A stretch of DNA of 64,000 nucleotides, from the NCBI RefSeq assembly GCF_000243235.1, contig NZ_JH594605.1, positions 252,660-316,659 on the forward strand. The letters run 5' to 3'. Below are positions 51,957 through 61,159 of this stretch, piece by piece (within the stretch, counting starts at the first letter, position 1; the number at the start of each line of letters is the position of its first letter). The translations under genes were made by a program, and so were the position numbers. The DNA comes from Gillisia limnaea DSM 15749 (GTDB lineage: Bacteria > Bacteroidota > Bacteroidia > Flavobacteriales > Flavobacteriaceae). The notes beneath the pieces were generated by a model, which ran no database searches, was not told where the DNA came from, and saw only the letters and a program-made list of their open reading frames with translations.

Positions 51957-53960
51957 ATGAAGTTCAATATAAAATCCAATTTTAAACCCACCGGGGACCA
52001 GCCACAGGCAATCAATAAACTGGTTTCCGGACTCAATAAAAACGAACAGTATCAAACCTTACTGGGAGTTACCGGTTCTGGAAAAACCTTTACGGTTGCC
52101 AACGTAATTGAAGAAGTACAACGTCCAACCCTTATCCTTGCCCATAATAAAACATTAGCCGCACAGCTCTACTCCGAGTTTAAGCAATTCTTCCCTGAAA
52201 ATGCAGTGGAATATTTTGTTAGTTACTATGATTATTATCAGCCCGAAGCTTTTATCCCCTCCTCCGGTACTTATATTGAGAAAGACCTTTCCAGGAATGA
52301 AGAATTGGAAAAGCTAAGATTGAGCACAACCTCTTCCCTACTTAGCGGAAGAAGGGATATCCTTGTGATTGCATCCGTTTCCTGTTTATATGGGATTGGA
52401 AATCCTGTAGAATTTCAGAAAAATGTGATCTCCATTGAAAAAGATATGCATATTTCCAGGACAAAACTGCTTCACCGGCTGGTGCAGAGTTTATATTCCA
52501 GAACTGAAGCTGATTTTAACCGCGGAAATTTCAGAATTAAGGGAGATACCGTGGATATTTTTCCGGGTTACGCAGACCATGCCTTCAGAGTACATTTCTT
52601 TGGAGATGATATAGAAGAGATTGAAGCATTTAATCCGCTTACAAATGAAATAGTTGAAAAATACGACCGTCTGAATATTTATCCTGCGAATATGTTCGTG
52701 ACTTCTCCTGATGTTTTGCAGGGAGCAATTAGGGAAATTCAGGATGATTTAGTAAAACAAATTGATTATTTCAAAGATATTGGTAAACACCTGGAGGCAA
52801 AACGTCTGGAAGAACGTACCAATTTTGACCTGGAAATGATTCGTGAACTTGGATATTGCTCCGGAATTGAAAATTATTCCCGCTATCTCGACGGAAGACT
52901 TGCCGGAACTCGTCCCTTTTGCCTTTTAGACTATTTCCCCGATGATTTTCTGATGGTTATAGACGAAAGTCACGTTACAATTCCACAAGTGCATGCGATG
53001 TATGGAGGTGACCGATCCAGGAAAGAAACGCTTGTAGATTACGGCTTCCGCTTACCGGCAGCAATGGATAACCGGCCCCTAAAATTTGAAGAATTTGAAG
53101 CGCTTCAGAATCAGGTGATTTATGTAAGTGCCACTCCTGCCGATTATGAATTACAAAAAACAGAAGGAGTTTATATCGAACAGGTAATTCGACCTACCGG
53201 TTTGCTTGACCCTGTAATAGAAGTAAGACCAAGCCTGAATCAAATCGATGATTTAATAGAAGAAATTCAGGTTCGTTCTGAAAAAGATCAACGGGTATTG
53301 GTTACGACACTAACCAAAAGAATGGCAGAAGAACTCACCAAATATCTTACCCGGATAAATGTAAGGTGCCGTTACATACATTCTGACGTGGATACCCTGG
53401 AAAGAGTTGAGATCATGAATGATCTTAGAAGAGGTATTTTTGATGTGCTTATTGGAGTTAACTTATTACGGGAAGGTTTGGATCTTCCTGAAGTATCCCT
53501 TGTGGCGATTCTGGATGCCGATAAGGAAGGTTTTCTGCGTAGCAATCGTTCGCTTACTCAAACCATTGGCCGGGCAGCCAGACACCTTGAAGGCCGTGCA
53601 ATACTGTATGCAGATAAAATAACCAGAAGTATGCAGTTAACAATAGATCAAACCGAATATCGCCGGTCAAAGCAAATGGAGTTCAATAAAGAGCATAACA
53701 TAACCCCTACTACACTTATAAAAGCTTTTAATGAAACGCTGGTAAAAAAGAAAGAAGCCTACAAAATAGAATCTGCCCCAACATTAAAAGCAGCAGAAAA
53801 AGAAACTGCTTATTTCAGCAAGGCACAACTGGAGAAGCGAATTAGGGAAAAAAGAAAAGAAATGGAAACAGCTGCCAAAGACCTTGATTTTATGACTGCA
53901 GCCCGGTTAAGAGATGAAATAAAAATGCTTCAGGAAAAAACGACCGCTCTTGCTGAATAA
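51957..53960 (+). CDS. uvrB: Excinuclease ABC subunit B
   Basis: A 667-residue nucleotide-excision-repair helicase. Walker A GVTGSGKTFT, the beta-hairpin region YYDYYQPEAFIPSSGTYIEKD, IDESHV (motif II), YVSATPADYEL, the C-terminal helicase motifs LRRGIFDVLIGVNLLREGLDLPEVSLVAILDADKEGFLRS and QTIGRAARH, and a final UVR domain (EKRIREKRKEMETAAKDLDFMTAARLRDEI) are all intact. It verifies damage handed over by UvrA and recruits UvrC. Separated from the ABC pair by 224 bases with its own promoter, so probably monocistronic. Confidence 0.97.
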   Translation: MKFNIKSNFKPTGDQPQAINKLVSGLNKNEQYQTLLGVTGSGKTFTVANVIEEVQRPTLILAHNKTLAAQLYSEFKQFFPENAVEYFVSYYDYYQPEAFIPSSGTYIEKDLSRNEELEKLRLSTTSSLLSGRRDILVIASVSCLYGIGNPVEFQKNVISIEKDMHISRTKLLHRLVQSLYSRTEADFNRGNFRIKGDTVDIFPGYADHAFRVHFFGDDIEEIEAFNPLTNEIVEKYDRLNIYPANMFVTSPDVLQGAIREIQDDLVKQIDYFKDIGKHLEAKRLEERTNFDLEMIRELGYCSGIENYSRYLDGRLAGTRPFCLLDYFPDDFLMVIDESHVTIPQVHAMYGGDRSRKETLVDYGFRLPAAMDNRPLKFEEFEALQNQVIYVSATPADYELQKTEGVYIEQVIRPTGLLDPVIEVRPSLNQIDDLIEEIQVRSEKDQRVLVTTLTKRMAEELTKYLTRINVRCRYIHSDVDTLERVEIMNDLRRGIFDVLIGVNLLREGLDLPEVSLVAILDADKEGFLRSNRSLTQTIGRAARHLEGRAILYADKITRSMQLTIDQTEYRRSKQMEFNKEHNITPTTLIKAFNETLVKKKEAYKIESAPTLKAAEKETAYFSKAQLEKRIREKRKEMETAAKDLDFMTAARLRDEIKMLQEKTTALAE

Positions 53961-54068
53961 GTTTAAAGCCGAATTTTCTTAATTAATTTATAATATTTTA
54001 CAAATAACTAATATTCAGAAGTTTAATCTTCTTATATTATAGTACCCTTTAATACTTTTTTTTACTGA

Positions 54069-54093
54069 TGTGACGGTCTAAAACCGTAACACA
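54069..54093 (+). promoter_or_regulatory. Hairpin ending at the start codon of the secreted-protein gene
   Basis: TGTG-ACGGT (54069-54077) can pair with ACCGT-AA-CACA (54083-54093), with a 2-base bulge and a 5-base loop. The last base is the A of the ATG at 54093, so the stem could mask the start. Confidence 0.35.
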
Positions 54094-55307
54094 TGAAAAA
54101 TTTTATTTTTATTTTATCAATTTTAACAGGTTTATGCTCTTTTTCGCAGGTTGGCATTGGAACCTCCAACCCACAAGCACAACTTGATATTATTTCAGAT
54201 TCTCCCTCAAATCCGTCGGTGATTGATGGATTATTAATTCCGAGAATCGATAAATTTCCAACGACAAATCCAGGTTCAAATCAACATGCGATGTTGATTT
54301 ATTTAACCAAAACCGTTAACGAATATCCCAAAGGCTTTTATTTCTGGAATAATTCAGAAATAAAATGGGAAACCATTAGCGGAACCGGTTTTGGTAATTT
54401 CTTTAAACCTGGAACAAGCAGCAATCCAAACAATATTTTAGATGCTATGTATAGATTAGGGAGTATTGGGATTGGCACACAGGATATCACTGCTAAACTT
54501 CAAATCGTTTTGAATTCGGTTAAAGATGCCACAGTTAAAAAAGGTTTGGAAGTAGACAATAATAATCCTACGGTGGACAATCTTACAACCTATGGTATTA
54601 TAAGTGACAACAGGAGCGCTACTAATGGAAATAAATATGGGTTTAAAAACAATGTAGGAGGAGCAGGCACCGGGATTCATTATGGAATTTTTAATGAAAC
54701 CTATCAAAACTCAGGCACTAATGATATTTATGGGATGTATAACCGGGTTGGAAAAACTTTTGGCGCTAACAGTAATAATTTTGGTATTTATTCTGTGATT
54801 GGAAGCAATGAGGGTATTGGTACTGTTATTGGAATTTACAGCAGTGCCATTGGAAGCAATACTGCCAAGGTTTTTGCAGGATATTTTGCAGGCCGTCTTG
54901 GGATTGGATTAACCCCGGCAGAAGAGTATATTTTCCCCGCTGCCAAAGGAAATCCAGGACAAATTTTGGTCCTGGATTCCAGCGGAAATATGAATTGGAA
55001 ATACCCCAATGTCATGAATTATTCCTCTACCGGAACCGCAACAGGCGACTATGTTATTGCAGAAGAAGTTTACACTTTAAGAGTTAACAGTCAGGTTTCC
55101 AGTATTACAATCCCTGATGCTTCTTTAAACAAGGGAAGAATACTAATTCTAATCTCTTTTCAGGGAACGGGAAACAGGCCTTTTAACTTTTTGAACGGAG
55201 ATACCCTTGAAGATATATCTACCGGAAATAATATTACTTCTATTTCATCCGGGAACAGGTTAATGATTCAAAGTATTGGGACGAGATGGATTGTGCTTTT
55301 TAAATAG
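54093..55307 (+). CDS. Secreted protein of unknown function with tail-fibre-like opening
   Basis: A 404-residue protein with a Sec signal (MKNFIFILSILTGLCSFSQ). It opens VGIGTSNPQAQLDI, an opening typical of Bacteroidota secreted proteins with tail-fibre/collagen-like folds, then has many G, N, S, T-rich segments with repeated IGIGT/YGIYS phrases (GTQDITAKLQIVLNSV, YGIFNETYQN, FGIYSVIGSN, VIGIYSSAIGSN). These suggest a beta-rich, probably trimeric, fibrous surface protein. No enzyme motif or sorting tail is visible. Transferred or phage-like origin is possible but not demonstrated. Confidence 0.65.
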   Translation: MKNFIFILSILTGLCSFSQVGIGTSNPQAQLDIISDSPSNPSVIDGLLIPRIDKFPTTNPGSNQHAMLIYLTKTVNEYPKGFYFWNNSEIKWETISGTGFGNFFKPGTSSNPNNILDAMYRLGSIGIGTQDITAKLQIVLNSVKDATVKKGLEVDNNNPTVDNLTTYGIISDNRSATNGNKYGFKNNVGGAGTGIHYGIFNETYQNSGTNDIYGMYNRVGKTFGANSNNFGIYSVIGSNEGIGTVIGIYSSAIGSNTAKVFAGYFAGRLGIGLTPAEEYIFPAAKGNPGQILVLDSSGNMNWKYPNVMNYSSTGTATGDYVIAEEVYTLRVNSQVSSITIPDASLNKGRILILISFQGTGNRPFNFLNGDTLEDISTGNNITSISSGNRLMIQSIGTRWIVLFK

Positions 55308-55431
55308 AAAAGCATCGACATCGAAACTTTTTCAGCAAATACAGTAAAACATCTATAAAATCTTAATAAATCGTTTTGGGTGGTCTTCGGTTGCTTTTAA
55401 TTTAGGAAGAATGATTTCAAAATTTTGATAA

Positions 55432-55473
55432 AATCCTGTCCGAACAAAATTGGTGGGCATCGGGGATTAAAAC
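55432..55473 (+). repeat. Fragment of the dispersed GC-rich repeat
   Basis: Contains GGGCATCGGGGATTAAAACC, closely resembling the end of the 48707-48830 repeat (GGCATCGGGGAATAAATCC). Only this end is present. Confidence 0.5.
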
Positions 55474-55648
55474 CTGCCAGTGAATTTAAAATTGTGTTAT
55501 ATAAGCAACTTATTTAGGCTCTTTTATTCTTAAATGTTTAATTTTAATCATTGAAATTTAAAAAAAAAAAACATCTCAAACGGCAATCGGTCAAATAGCA
55601 GGATAATTTGAGGGATGTTCGTACTCTAAACATTCAAATAAACAGATG

Positions 55649-55713
55649 AAATGAGCATAACGGGAATACGTTACAAACACCGATGAAAATATGCGAATTG
55701 CATATGCTCATTT
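55649..55713 (+). promoter_or_regulatory. Nested, mutually exclusive palindromes before the DUF2254 gene
   Basis: An 11-base perfect inverted repeat, AAATGAGCATA at 55649-55659 and its complement at 55703-55713, encloses a second hairpin ATATGC-GAATT-GCATAT at 55689-55705. The two stems share bases 55703-55705, so they cannot form fully together. They end about 22 bases before ATG 55735 and may be a regulatory leader. Confidence 0.4.
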
Positions 55714-55734
55714 AAAAGCAATAAATATCTACAT

Positions 55735-57027
55735 ATGAAACAATTATACAATCGCACCCTTGCATTTTTCAGCATTATCCAAAGCAAAATCGCCTTTTAT
55801 CCTACAACTTTTGCCATTATAGGAGTTCTGTCAGCATTTTTACTATTTTATTTGGAAGAGCGCGGGATTTCCAGATACCTAGTGGATCATATTCCATTTT
55901 TGGTGGTAAATAATAGTACCACGGCCCTTACCATAATAAGTGCATTAATGACGGGACTGATATCCATGATGGTTTTCAGTTTTTCCATGGTGATGCTTCT
56001 GCTTAGTCAGGCTTCAAATAATTATTCTCCAAGACTTTTACCCGAATTGATTTCAGATAAAGTGCATCAAATAATTCTGGGGGTCTACCTGGCTACAATC
56101 CTGTATTTAATTTTTATATTATTTTCTATTCAGCCTACAGGTGATAAATACCAAACACCGGGATTTTCGGTATTAATTGGAATTCTAGGATCCGTAATTT
56201 GTATTTATGCTTTTATTTACTTTATCCATAATATATCACAAAGTATTCAGATAAATAATATCATGGATGGAATACATAACCTGGCAAAAATCAAGTTAAA
56301 TGCCATGATAGAAGACGATTCAAAAAGCTCAAATGAATTTCCGTCTTCGGAGCATTGGTATGAATATAGTACTGAAGAAAGCGGATATCTTCAAAATATT
56401 TCCATTTCTAATTTGATGGATATTTGTGATAAAAAAAATACCCAGATTCATATTTTACCGATTACGGGCACTTTTGTGCTGAAGGGAATTCCTCTTTTTA
56501 AATCGAAAGAAGAGTTAGATGAAAAAACAATTAAAGTGATTTTAGCTAATTTCAATCTTGCCAGAGCAGAACTTGTAGCCGATAATTATCTCCTGGCATT
56601 TAAACAAATTACAGAAGTTATCGTAAAAGCAATGTCTCCAGGAATTAACGACCCAGGAACCGCCATAAACGGGATAGATTATCTTACAGAACTTTTTTCT
56701 TTAAGGCTGTTGAAAAAAGAAAATAATGTGATTGGAAGAGATGAGAAAGCATTTATAAAAATTAATTCCGTGAGCTTTTCAGAACTTATTTATAATGTAA
56801 TGGCCTCTATTCGTACCTATTGCAAACATGATATCATCCTGGTACAAAAATTAGTGATCATGTTCAAATATTTGAAAATGCAAAAAATGGAAAATACAGG
56901 CAATTTAAAAAGTATAGATCTTGAAGCCAAAACACTTTTAAATGATGCGAGATCGAGCATTACCAATACAAGAGATTTACAAACAGTCGAAAAAATGGCA
57001 GTTGATTTCGGACTTAAAATAATTTAA
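55735..57027 (+). CDS. DUF2254 membrane protein
   Basis: A 430-residue protein of the DUF2254 family. About four hydrophobic segments occupy residues 20-170 (for example TTFAIIGVLSAFLLFYL, TALTIISALMTGLISMMVFSFSMVMLLL, IILGVYLATILYLIFILF, VLIGILGSVICIYAFIYF). The cytosolic or periplasmic remainder carries the family-typical AMSPGINDPGTAINGIDYL at about 300-320, a well-conserved motif. Function is not established; relatives are sometimes compared to small-solute channels, which I regard as unproven. It is convergent with the DUF885 gene. Confidence 0.85.
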   Translation: MKQLYNRTLAFFSIIQSKIAFYPTTFAIIGVLSAFLLFYLEERGISRYLVDHIPFLVVNNSTTALTIISALMTGLISMMVFSFSMVMLLLSQASNNYSPRLLPELISDKVHQIILGVYLATILYLIFILFSIQPTGDKYQTPGFSVLIGILGSVICIYAFIYFIHNISQSIQINNIMDGIHNLAKIKLNAMIEDDSKSSNEFPSSEHWYEYSTEESGYLQNISISNLMDICDKKNTQIHILPITGTFVLKGIPLFKSKEELDEKTIKVILANFNLARAELVADNYLLAFKQITEVIVKAMSPGINDPGTAINGIDYLTELFSLRLLKKENNVIGRDEKAFIKINSVSFSELIYNVMASIRTYCKHDIILVQKLVIMFKYLKMQKMENTGNLKSIDLEAKTLLNDARSSITNTRDLQTVEKMAVDFGLKII

Positions 57028-57123
57028 TTCACAGACACAACTTGTTCGCACAGTTCAGCCTTTATTTTGGGAAGTTTATATCCTTCTGAAACATAACTTT
57101 TAGAAAAAAGAGCTTCGAAACAA

Positions 57124-58950
57124 CTAGCTTTTTTTGGAATCTGCCCATTCCTGGACCATCTCTTCCAGAATATTTAAAGGAACCGCCCCACTTAAAAGAA
57201 CCACATCGTGAAACTCCCTCAAGTCAAAATCGTTTCCTAACTGGACTTTTGCTTCTTCCCTTAATTCCACAATTTTATTCATTCCAATTTTATAAGCGGT
57301 TGCCTGTCCGGGCATAACGATATGTCGTTCTACCATTTTAATGCAATCACTCTCTGCATTAGGGGTATTTTGCTTATAATAATCGATACCCTGCTCACGG
57401 GTCCATTTTTTTGAATGTATGCCCGTATCTACCACCAACCTGCAAGAGCGCCACAATTCCATAGCCAGGCGTCCAAAATCTGAATACGGATCTTTATAGA
57501 ATCCTATTTCTTTTGGAACTAGTTCACTGTACAATCCCCATCCTTCCGTATAGGCTGTATAGCGACTAAATTTTCTGAACATTGGTACGCTATCCAATTC
57601 CTGTGCGATCGCTATTTGCATATGATGTCCGGGAATTCCTTCATGATATGCCAATGCTTCCATTTGATAAGTTGGCATCGCATTCATGTCATATAAATTC
57701 GCATAATAGGTTCCTGGTCTCGATCCATCAATGGCAGGCTGTTGATAAAAAGCTTTTCCGGCACTTTTTTCCCTAAAAGGTTCTACCGCCTTTACTATAA
57801 TATCGGCTTTGGGTTTCGTTAAAAACAGTTCATCAAGGCGCCCTTTCATAGTATTGATAAGCGAAGTGGCTTCATTAAGATATTTTTCCTTTCCTTCAGG
57901 CGTATTGGCATAATAGAACTGTGGATCATTTCGCATAAATTCAAAGAAATCCTGAAGGGAACCTTTAAATCCAACCTTTTTCATGATTGCTTCCATTTCA
58001 CCGTGAATCCTGGCAACCTCGACTAGTCCAATTTCGTGGATCTCATTTGCGGTAAGATCTGTAGTAGTAATTCGTTTTAACCTGTTCCTATAAAATGCTT
58101 CCCCTTTTGGAAATTTCCATGCACCATGGTCTGATGTAGCTCTTTGTTGTTGATCTTCCATCGTAGCAATCAACTTTTCATAAGCAGGTTTTACCGACTT
58201 TACAAGGGCTTTTTCTGCCTCTGCAATTAATTCCCGTTGTTGGCTTTGGGATAAGTCAAGTTTGGAAACCTTGGTTTTGAAATCATCCAAAAGTACACTT
58301 GCCTCCGTAGAATTGGTAAAAGGTTTTCCTTTTATCACATTTTGAGAATCGTCTAAAACTTTTTCAAAAACAAATTTAGGCGGAAGTATCCCGTTCTGTT
58401 CTCTAAGTTTTATGCCTTCTATTACATCATCAAAAGCTTTGGGAATTCCATTTAGCCTGGAAATGTAGGCTTTCGCATCTGCCTCAGAATCTATGCGATG
58501 CATATTAATTAGAAATGCAGGAAGCTGGGAATGAAACCCAAACATTTGATTTACAGGGTAATTATGGAACCTAAATTCAAAATCGGCGATTTCGTTTTCA
58601 ACCTCCTGTTTAAATAAGCGGTAACTAAGCCTGGTTTCGTCATTTAAAACAATTTCCTCCACATTATCCTTAAGATATTTTTGTCGTTCCTTAGCCTGCT
58701 CAAGATCCTGAACTAATTTTTTATTTGAAAAGTCATCCCATTTCCCGTAATCGGTTTTTCTCCCGAGCTGGGTTTGCATCATGGGAGATTCTGCGACATC
58801 CTTTTCAAACTCTACTTCAAAATAATCGTTCAATGCTGCGGATGCTTCTGATATTTCCATTTCAGAATATTTCTCGTCCTCTACATCGTTTTTACATGCG
58901 AGCATTCCAAAAATGCTGAGGAATATTGCGAATAGTTTTAGATTCTTCAT
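57124..58950 (-). CDS. DUF885 family lipoprotein, putative metallopeptidase
   Basis: About 608 residues from ATG 58950 (a TTG two codons upstream is not needed). Lipoprotein signal MKNLKLFAIFLSIFGMLAC with lipobox MLAC. The helical body ends with LAYHEGIPGHHMQIAIAQE, an HExxxHH-like zinc motif, and YTAYTEGWGLYSELVPKE, both hallmarks of the DUF885 (M32-like) group. ARHIVMPGQATAYKIG is also conserved. Probably a zinc carboxypeptidase-type enzyme anchored in the envelope; activity is inferred. A 14-bp hairpin lies about 20 bases before its ATG. Confidence 0.87.
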   Translation of the reverse strand: MKNLKLFAIFLSIFGMLACKNDVEDEKYSEMEISEASAALNDYFEVEFEKDVAESPMMQTQLGRKTDYGKWDDFSNKKLVQDLEQAKERQKYLKDNVEEIVLNDETRLSYRLFKQEVENEIADFEFRFHNYPVNQMFGFHSQLPAFLINMHRIDSEADAKAYISRLNGIPKAFDDVIEGIKLREQNGILPPKFVFEKVLDDSQNVIKGKPFTNSTEASVLLDDFKTKVSKLDLSQSQQRELIAEAEKALVKSVKPAYEKLIATMEDQQQRATSDHGAWKFPKGEAFYRNRLKRITTTDLTANEIHEIGLVEVARIHGEMEAIMKKVGFKGSLQDFFEFMRNDPQFYYANTPEGKEKYLNEATSLINTMKGRLDELFLTKPKADIIVKAVEPFREKSAGKAFYQQPAIDGSRPGTYYANLYDMNAMPTYQMEALAYHEGIPGHHMQIAIAQELDSVPMFRKFSRYTAYTEGWGLYSELVPKEIGFYKDPYSDFGRLAMELWRSCRLVVDTGIHSKKWTREQGIDYYKQNTPNAESDCIKMVERHIVMPGQATAYKIGMNKIVELREEAKVQLGNDFDLREFHDVVLLSGAVPLNILEEMVQEWADSKKS

Positions 58951-58970
58951 TACCAAATTCTTTTTTAGTT

Positions 58971-59007
58971 AAAATCTCTTTCTGAAAATAATCCAGAAAG
59001 AGATTTT
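58971..59007 (-). terminator. Strong hairpin between the CocE-like and DUF885 genes
   Basis: Fourteen perfectly paired bases (58971-58984 with 58994-59007) and a 9-base loop. On the minus strand it follows the CocE-like gene and ends 20 bases before the DUF885 ATG. It may terminate upstream transcription or serve as a leader hairpin of the DUF885 mRNA. Confidence 0.6.
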
Positions 59008-59079
59008 TATTTAGAGTCAACGCTATTAAAATTCTATTGTTTTTACACCCAACACTGGTTGTAATTCACAAATACCAAC

Positions 59080-59164
59080 CGCCCCGTTCGGGTTAGATTT
59101 CATCGAATTCCCGATAGTTCTTCCTTCGAAATACCTCGTGAGTTTACTCACGGGTAATCGATGC
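59080..59164. repeat. Dispersed GC-rich repeat, inverted copy
   Basis: The complement of this stretch shares the AAGGAAGAACTAT and following GAAATC segments with the 48707-48830 repeat. It also has a CGTGAG-TTTA-CTCACG hairpin at about 59137-59152. It lies just beyond the CocE-like gene stop. Confidence 0.55.
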
Positions 59165-59168
59165 TTAT

Positions 59169-61022
59169 TTAATTTTCTAAAACCGAAAAATTTATAAATG
59201 AATCTCCAAATACGGTATGGGTTTGTTTGGTGAAATCTTTCTCTTCAGCCATAAAAATATTGGGAACATAGGTTTGCGGATTGAGATCTATCAATGGAAA
59301 CCAAGTACTTTGCACCTGAATTTGAAGTTTGTGTCCCTTTTTAAATGTATGGTTTATATCCTGCAAATTAAACGATACATCTGTTTTCTTGTTTGCTTCA
59401 AAAGGTTCTGGATTTTCAAAACTGTTTCTAAATCGTCCACGAATCACCTCGCTTCTTACCATCATATGGTAATTGCTCATCTTTAAATGATCCTGCATTT
59501 CTTCAGAATCTTCAGCATCTGGAGGATAAACATCGATAACTTTCACTACCCAGTCTGCAGCGGTTCCTGTGGTTGCAACCTTTAAATGGGCTTCAATTAG
59601 ACCGGCCATGGTCATATCTTTCTCCAAAACAGGGGTTTCAAACACCAAAACATCCGGTCTTCTCGCTGCAAAACGTTGATCATCTGTCATATATTTCCGT
59701 GGTGTAAATACCATCTTTATATCTTCAGAATAAGGCACTGGTTTTTTGGGATCACTCACAAAAGAGATTTCCGCAGAAGATGCATTCTCAGTTAGTTTTT
59801 GATCATCTCCCAGGAAATAGGTTTTCTTCACTGCATTTTTTGGAGGCCAGGTTTCATAGGAATTCCATTCCATTTTTCCAGTGTCAAAAACATAAGCTTC
59901 AGGCAACCCACTATCCTTAGAACCACTTCCTTTTAAGAAATGATTGAAGAATTTGGTTTCAATATCCTTTTGATAACCTTCAGAAATATCATCTCCAAAA
60001 TAAACATTCCCTACGGCCTGTCGTTTGGAGGTCCTGGCCCAGTCTCCGTGGCTCCAGGGTCCAAATACCATAGTGTTATAGTTATCACTGCTCTTTTCAA
60101 TAGTTTTGTAAGTTTCGAAAGGGCCATAAAGATCTTCCGCATCAAATAATCCTCCCACAGTCATTACCGCTGGTTTGATATCATTTAAATGCTGGATAAC
60201 CCCTCTGGACTTCCAGAATTCATTATAGTTGGGATTTTCCTTGAGCTGTTGCCAAAAGATATTATCTTCTTTATAATACTGGTCCAGGTTGCTCAATGGC
60301 CCTATGTCAAGAAAGAATTGATACTGATCCTGGCTTCCAAGATCTGGCATTTCATACCAGGCCTCCGTGGTAGGACCTTTTTTATCATATCCAAACAGGG
60401 CTGTTGCCCTCCAGTAGCTCAATAAATAAGCGCCGTTATGATGAAAATCATCAAAAAAGAAATCACCAATTCCCGCCTGCGGAGAAACAGCTTTTAATGC
60501 AGGATGAGCATCAATCAAAGACATTACAGCGTAGTGACCGGGATAGGAAATCCCCCAGGTACCCACTTTACCGTTATTATTCTTTACATTTTTGATCAAC
60601 CATTCTATGCTGTCATAGGTATCACTTGTTTCATCTGACTGCTTTCTCTTTTTATTTGGAATATACGCCCGCATATTGTCGTAGGTTCCTTCACTCATCC
60701 AGCGACCGCGAACATCCTGATAAACTATAATATTGCCTTCCTGCATAAGAAACTCATTGGGCCCAATTTTAGATCTAAATTGATCTGCACCATAAGGTTG
60801 CGAACTGTAAGGAGTACGCTGCATGATCACAGGGTATCTCTTTGATGTATCTTTTGGTGAGTATATGGTGGTGTGTAGTTTTACACCGTCACGCATAGTA
60901 ATATAAACTTCCTGCTTATTGTAGTTTTCTGAAACTTCAAATTTTTGAGTAGTTTGGGAAAAAAGCGGGATTGATAAGAATAAACTTATCAAGAACAATA
61001 GTGGGGTTTGTTTTAATGTCAT
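59169..61022 (-). CDS. Secreted CocE/NonD (X-Pro dipeptidyl-peptidase S15-like) hydrolase
   Basis: A 617-residue alpha/beta-hydrolase with a Sec signal (MTLKQTPLLFLISLFLSIPLFSQ). The nucleophile Ser lies in TWGISYPGHYAV, the Asp in GGLFDAEDLYGPF, and the His in GPWSHGDWAR, forming the S15/CocE catalytic triad. RDGVKLHTTIYSPKD is the family's N-terminal strand, and the C-terminal ~230 residues form the jelly-roll cap (NIFMAEEKDF). CocE/NonD enzymes hydrolyse esters or release Xaa-Pro dipeptides; here peptide or ester substrate is not decided. Located in the periplasm. Confidence 0.9.
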   Translation of the reverse strand: MTLKQTPLLFLISLFLSIPLFSQTTQKFEVSENYNKQEVYITMRDGVKLHTTIYSPKDTSKRYPVIMQRTPYSSQPYGADQFRSKIGPNEFLMQEGNIIVYQDVRGRWMSEGTYDNMRAYIPNKKRKQSDETSDTYDSIEWLIKNVKNNNGKVGTWGISYPGHYAVMSLIDAHPALKAVSPQAGIGDFFFDDFHHNGAYLLSYWRATALFGYDKKGPTTEAWYEMPDLGSQDQYQFFLDIGPLSNLDQYYKEDNIFWQQLKENPNYNEFWKSRGVIQHLNDIKPAVMTVGGLFDAEDLYGPFETYKTIEKSSDNYNTMVFGPWSHGDWARTSKRQAVGNVYFGDDISEGYQKDIETKFFNHFLKGSGSKDSGLPEAYVFDTGKMEWNSYETWPPKNAVKKTYFLGDDQKLTENASSAEISFVSDPKKPVPYSEDIKMVFTPRKYMTDDQRFAARRPDVLVFETPVLEKDMTMAGLIEAHLKVATTGTAADWVVKVIDVYPPDAEDSEEMQDHLKMSNYHMMVRSEVIRGRFRNSFENPEPFEANKKTDVSFNLQDINHTFKKGHKLQIQVQSTWFPLIDLNPQTYVPNIFMAEEKDFTKQTHTVFGDSFINFSVLEN

Positions 61023-61159
61023 TTAACTTATTTTTTTGAGGTTAAAAAGATCATTTTTTAAAGAAATTTAATAAATAATCCGAAAAAGGGAATTAAAGCC
61101 CTTAAAAATTTCATTCGAAGTCCTAAAGATAGAAATTAACTGTTAACTCGTAAAGAATA

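Larger units (their letters stand above)
55308..55734. other. 427-base intergenic stretch before the DUF2254 gene
   Basis: It holds a piece of the dispersed GC-rich repeat (55432-55473), a loose stem AACATC...TCAAA/TTTGA...GATGTT near 55566-55620, and a nested palindrome pair at 55649-55713. I see no open frame with coding character and no tRNA. Confidence 0.6.
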
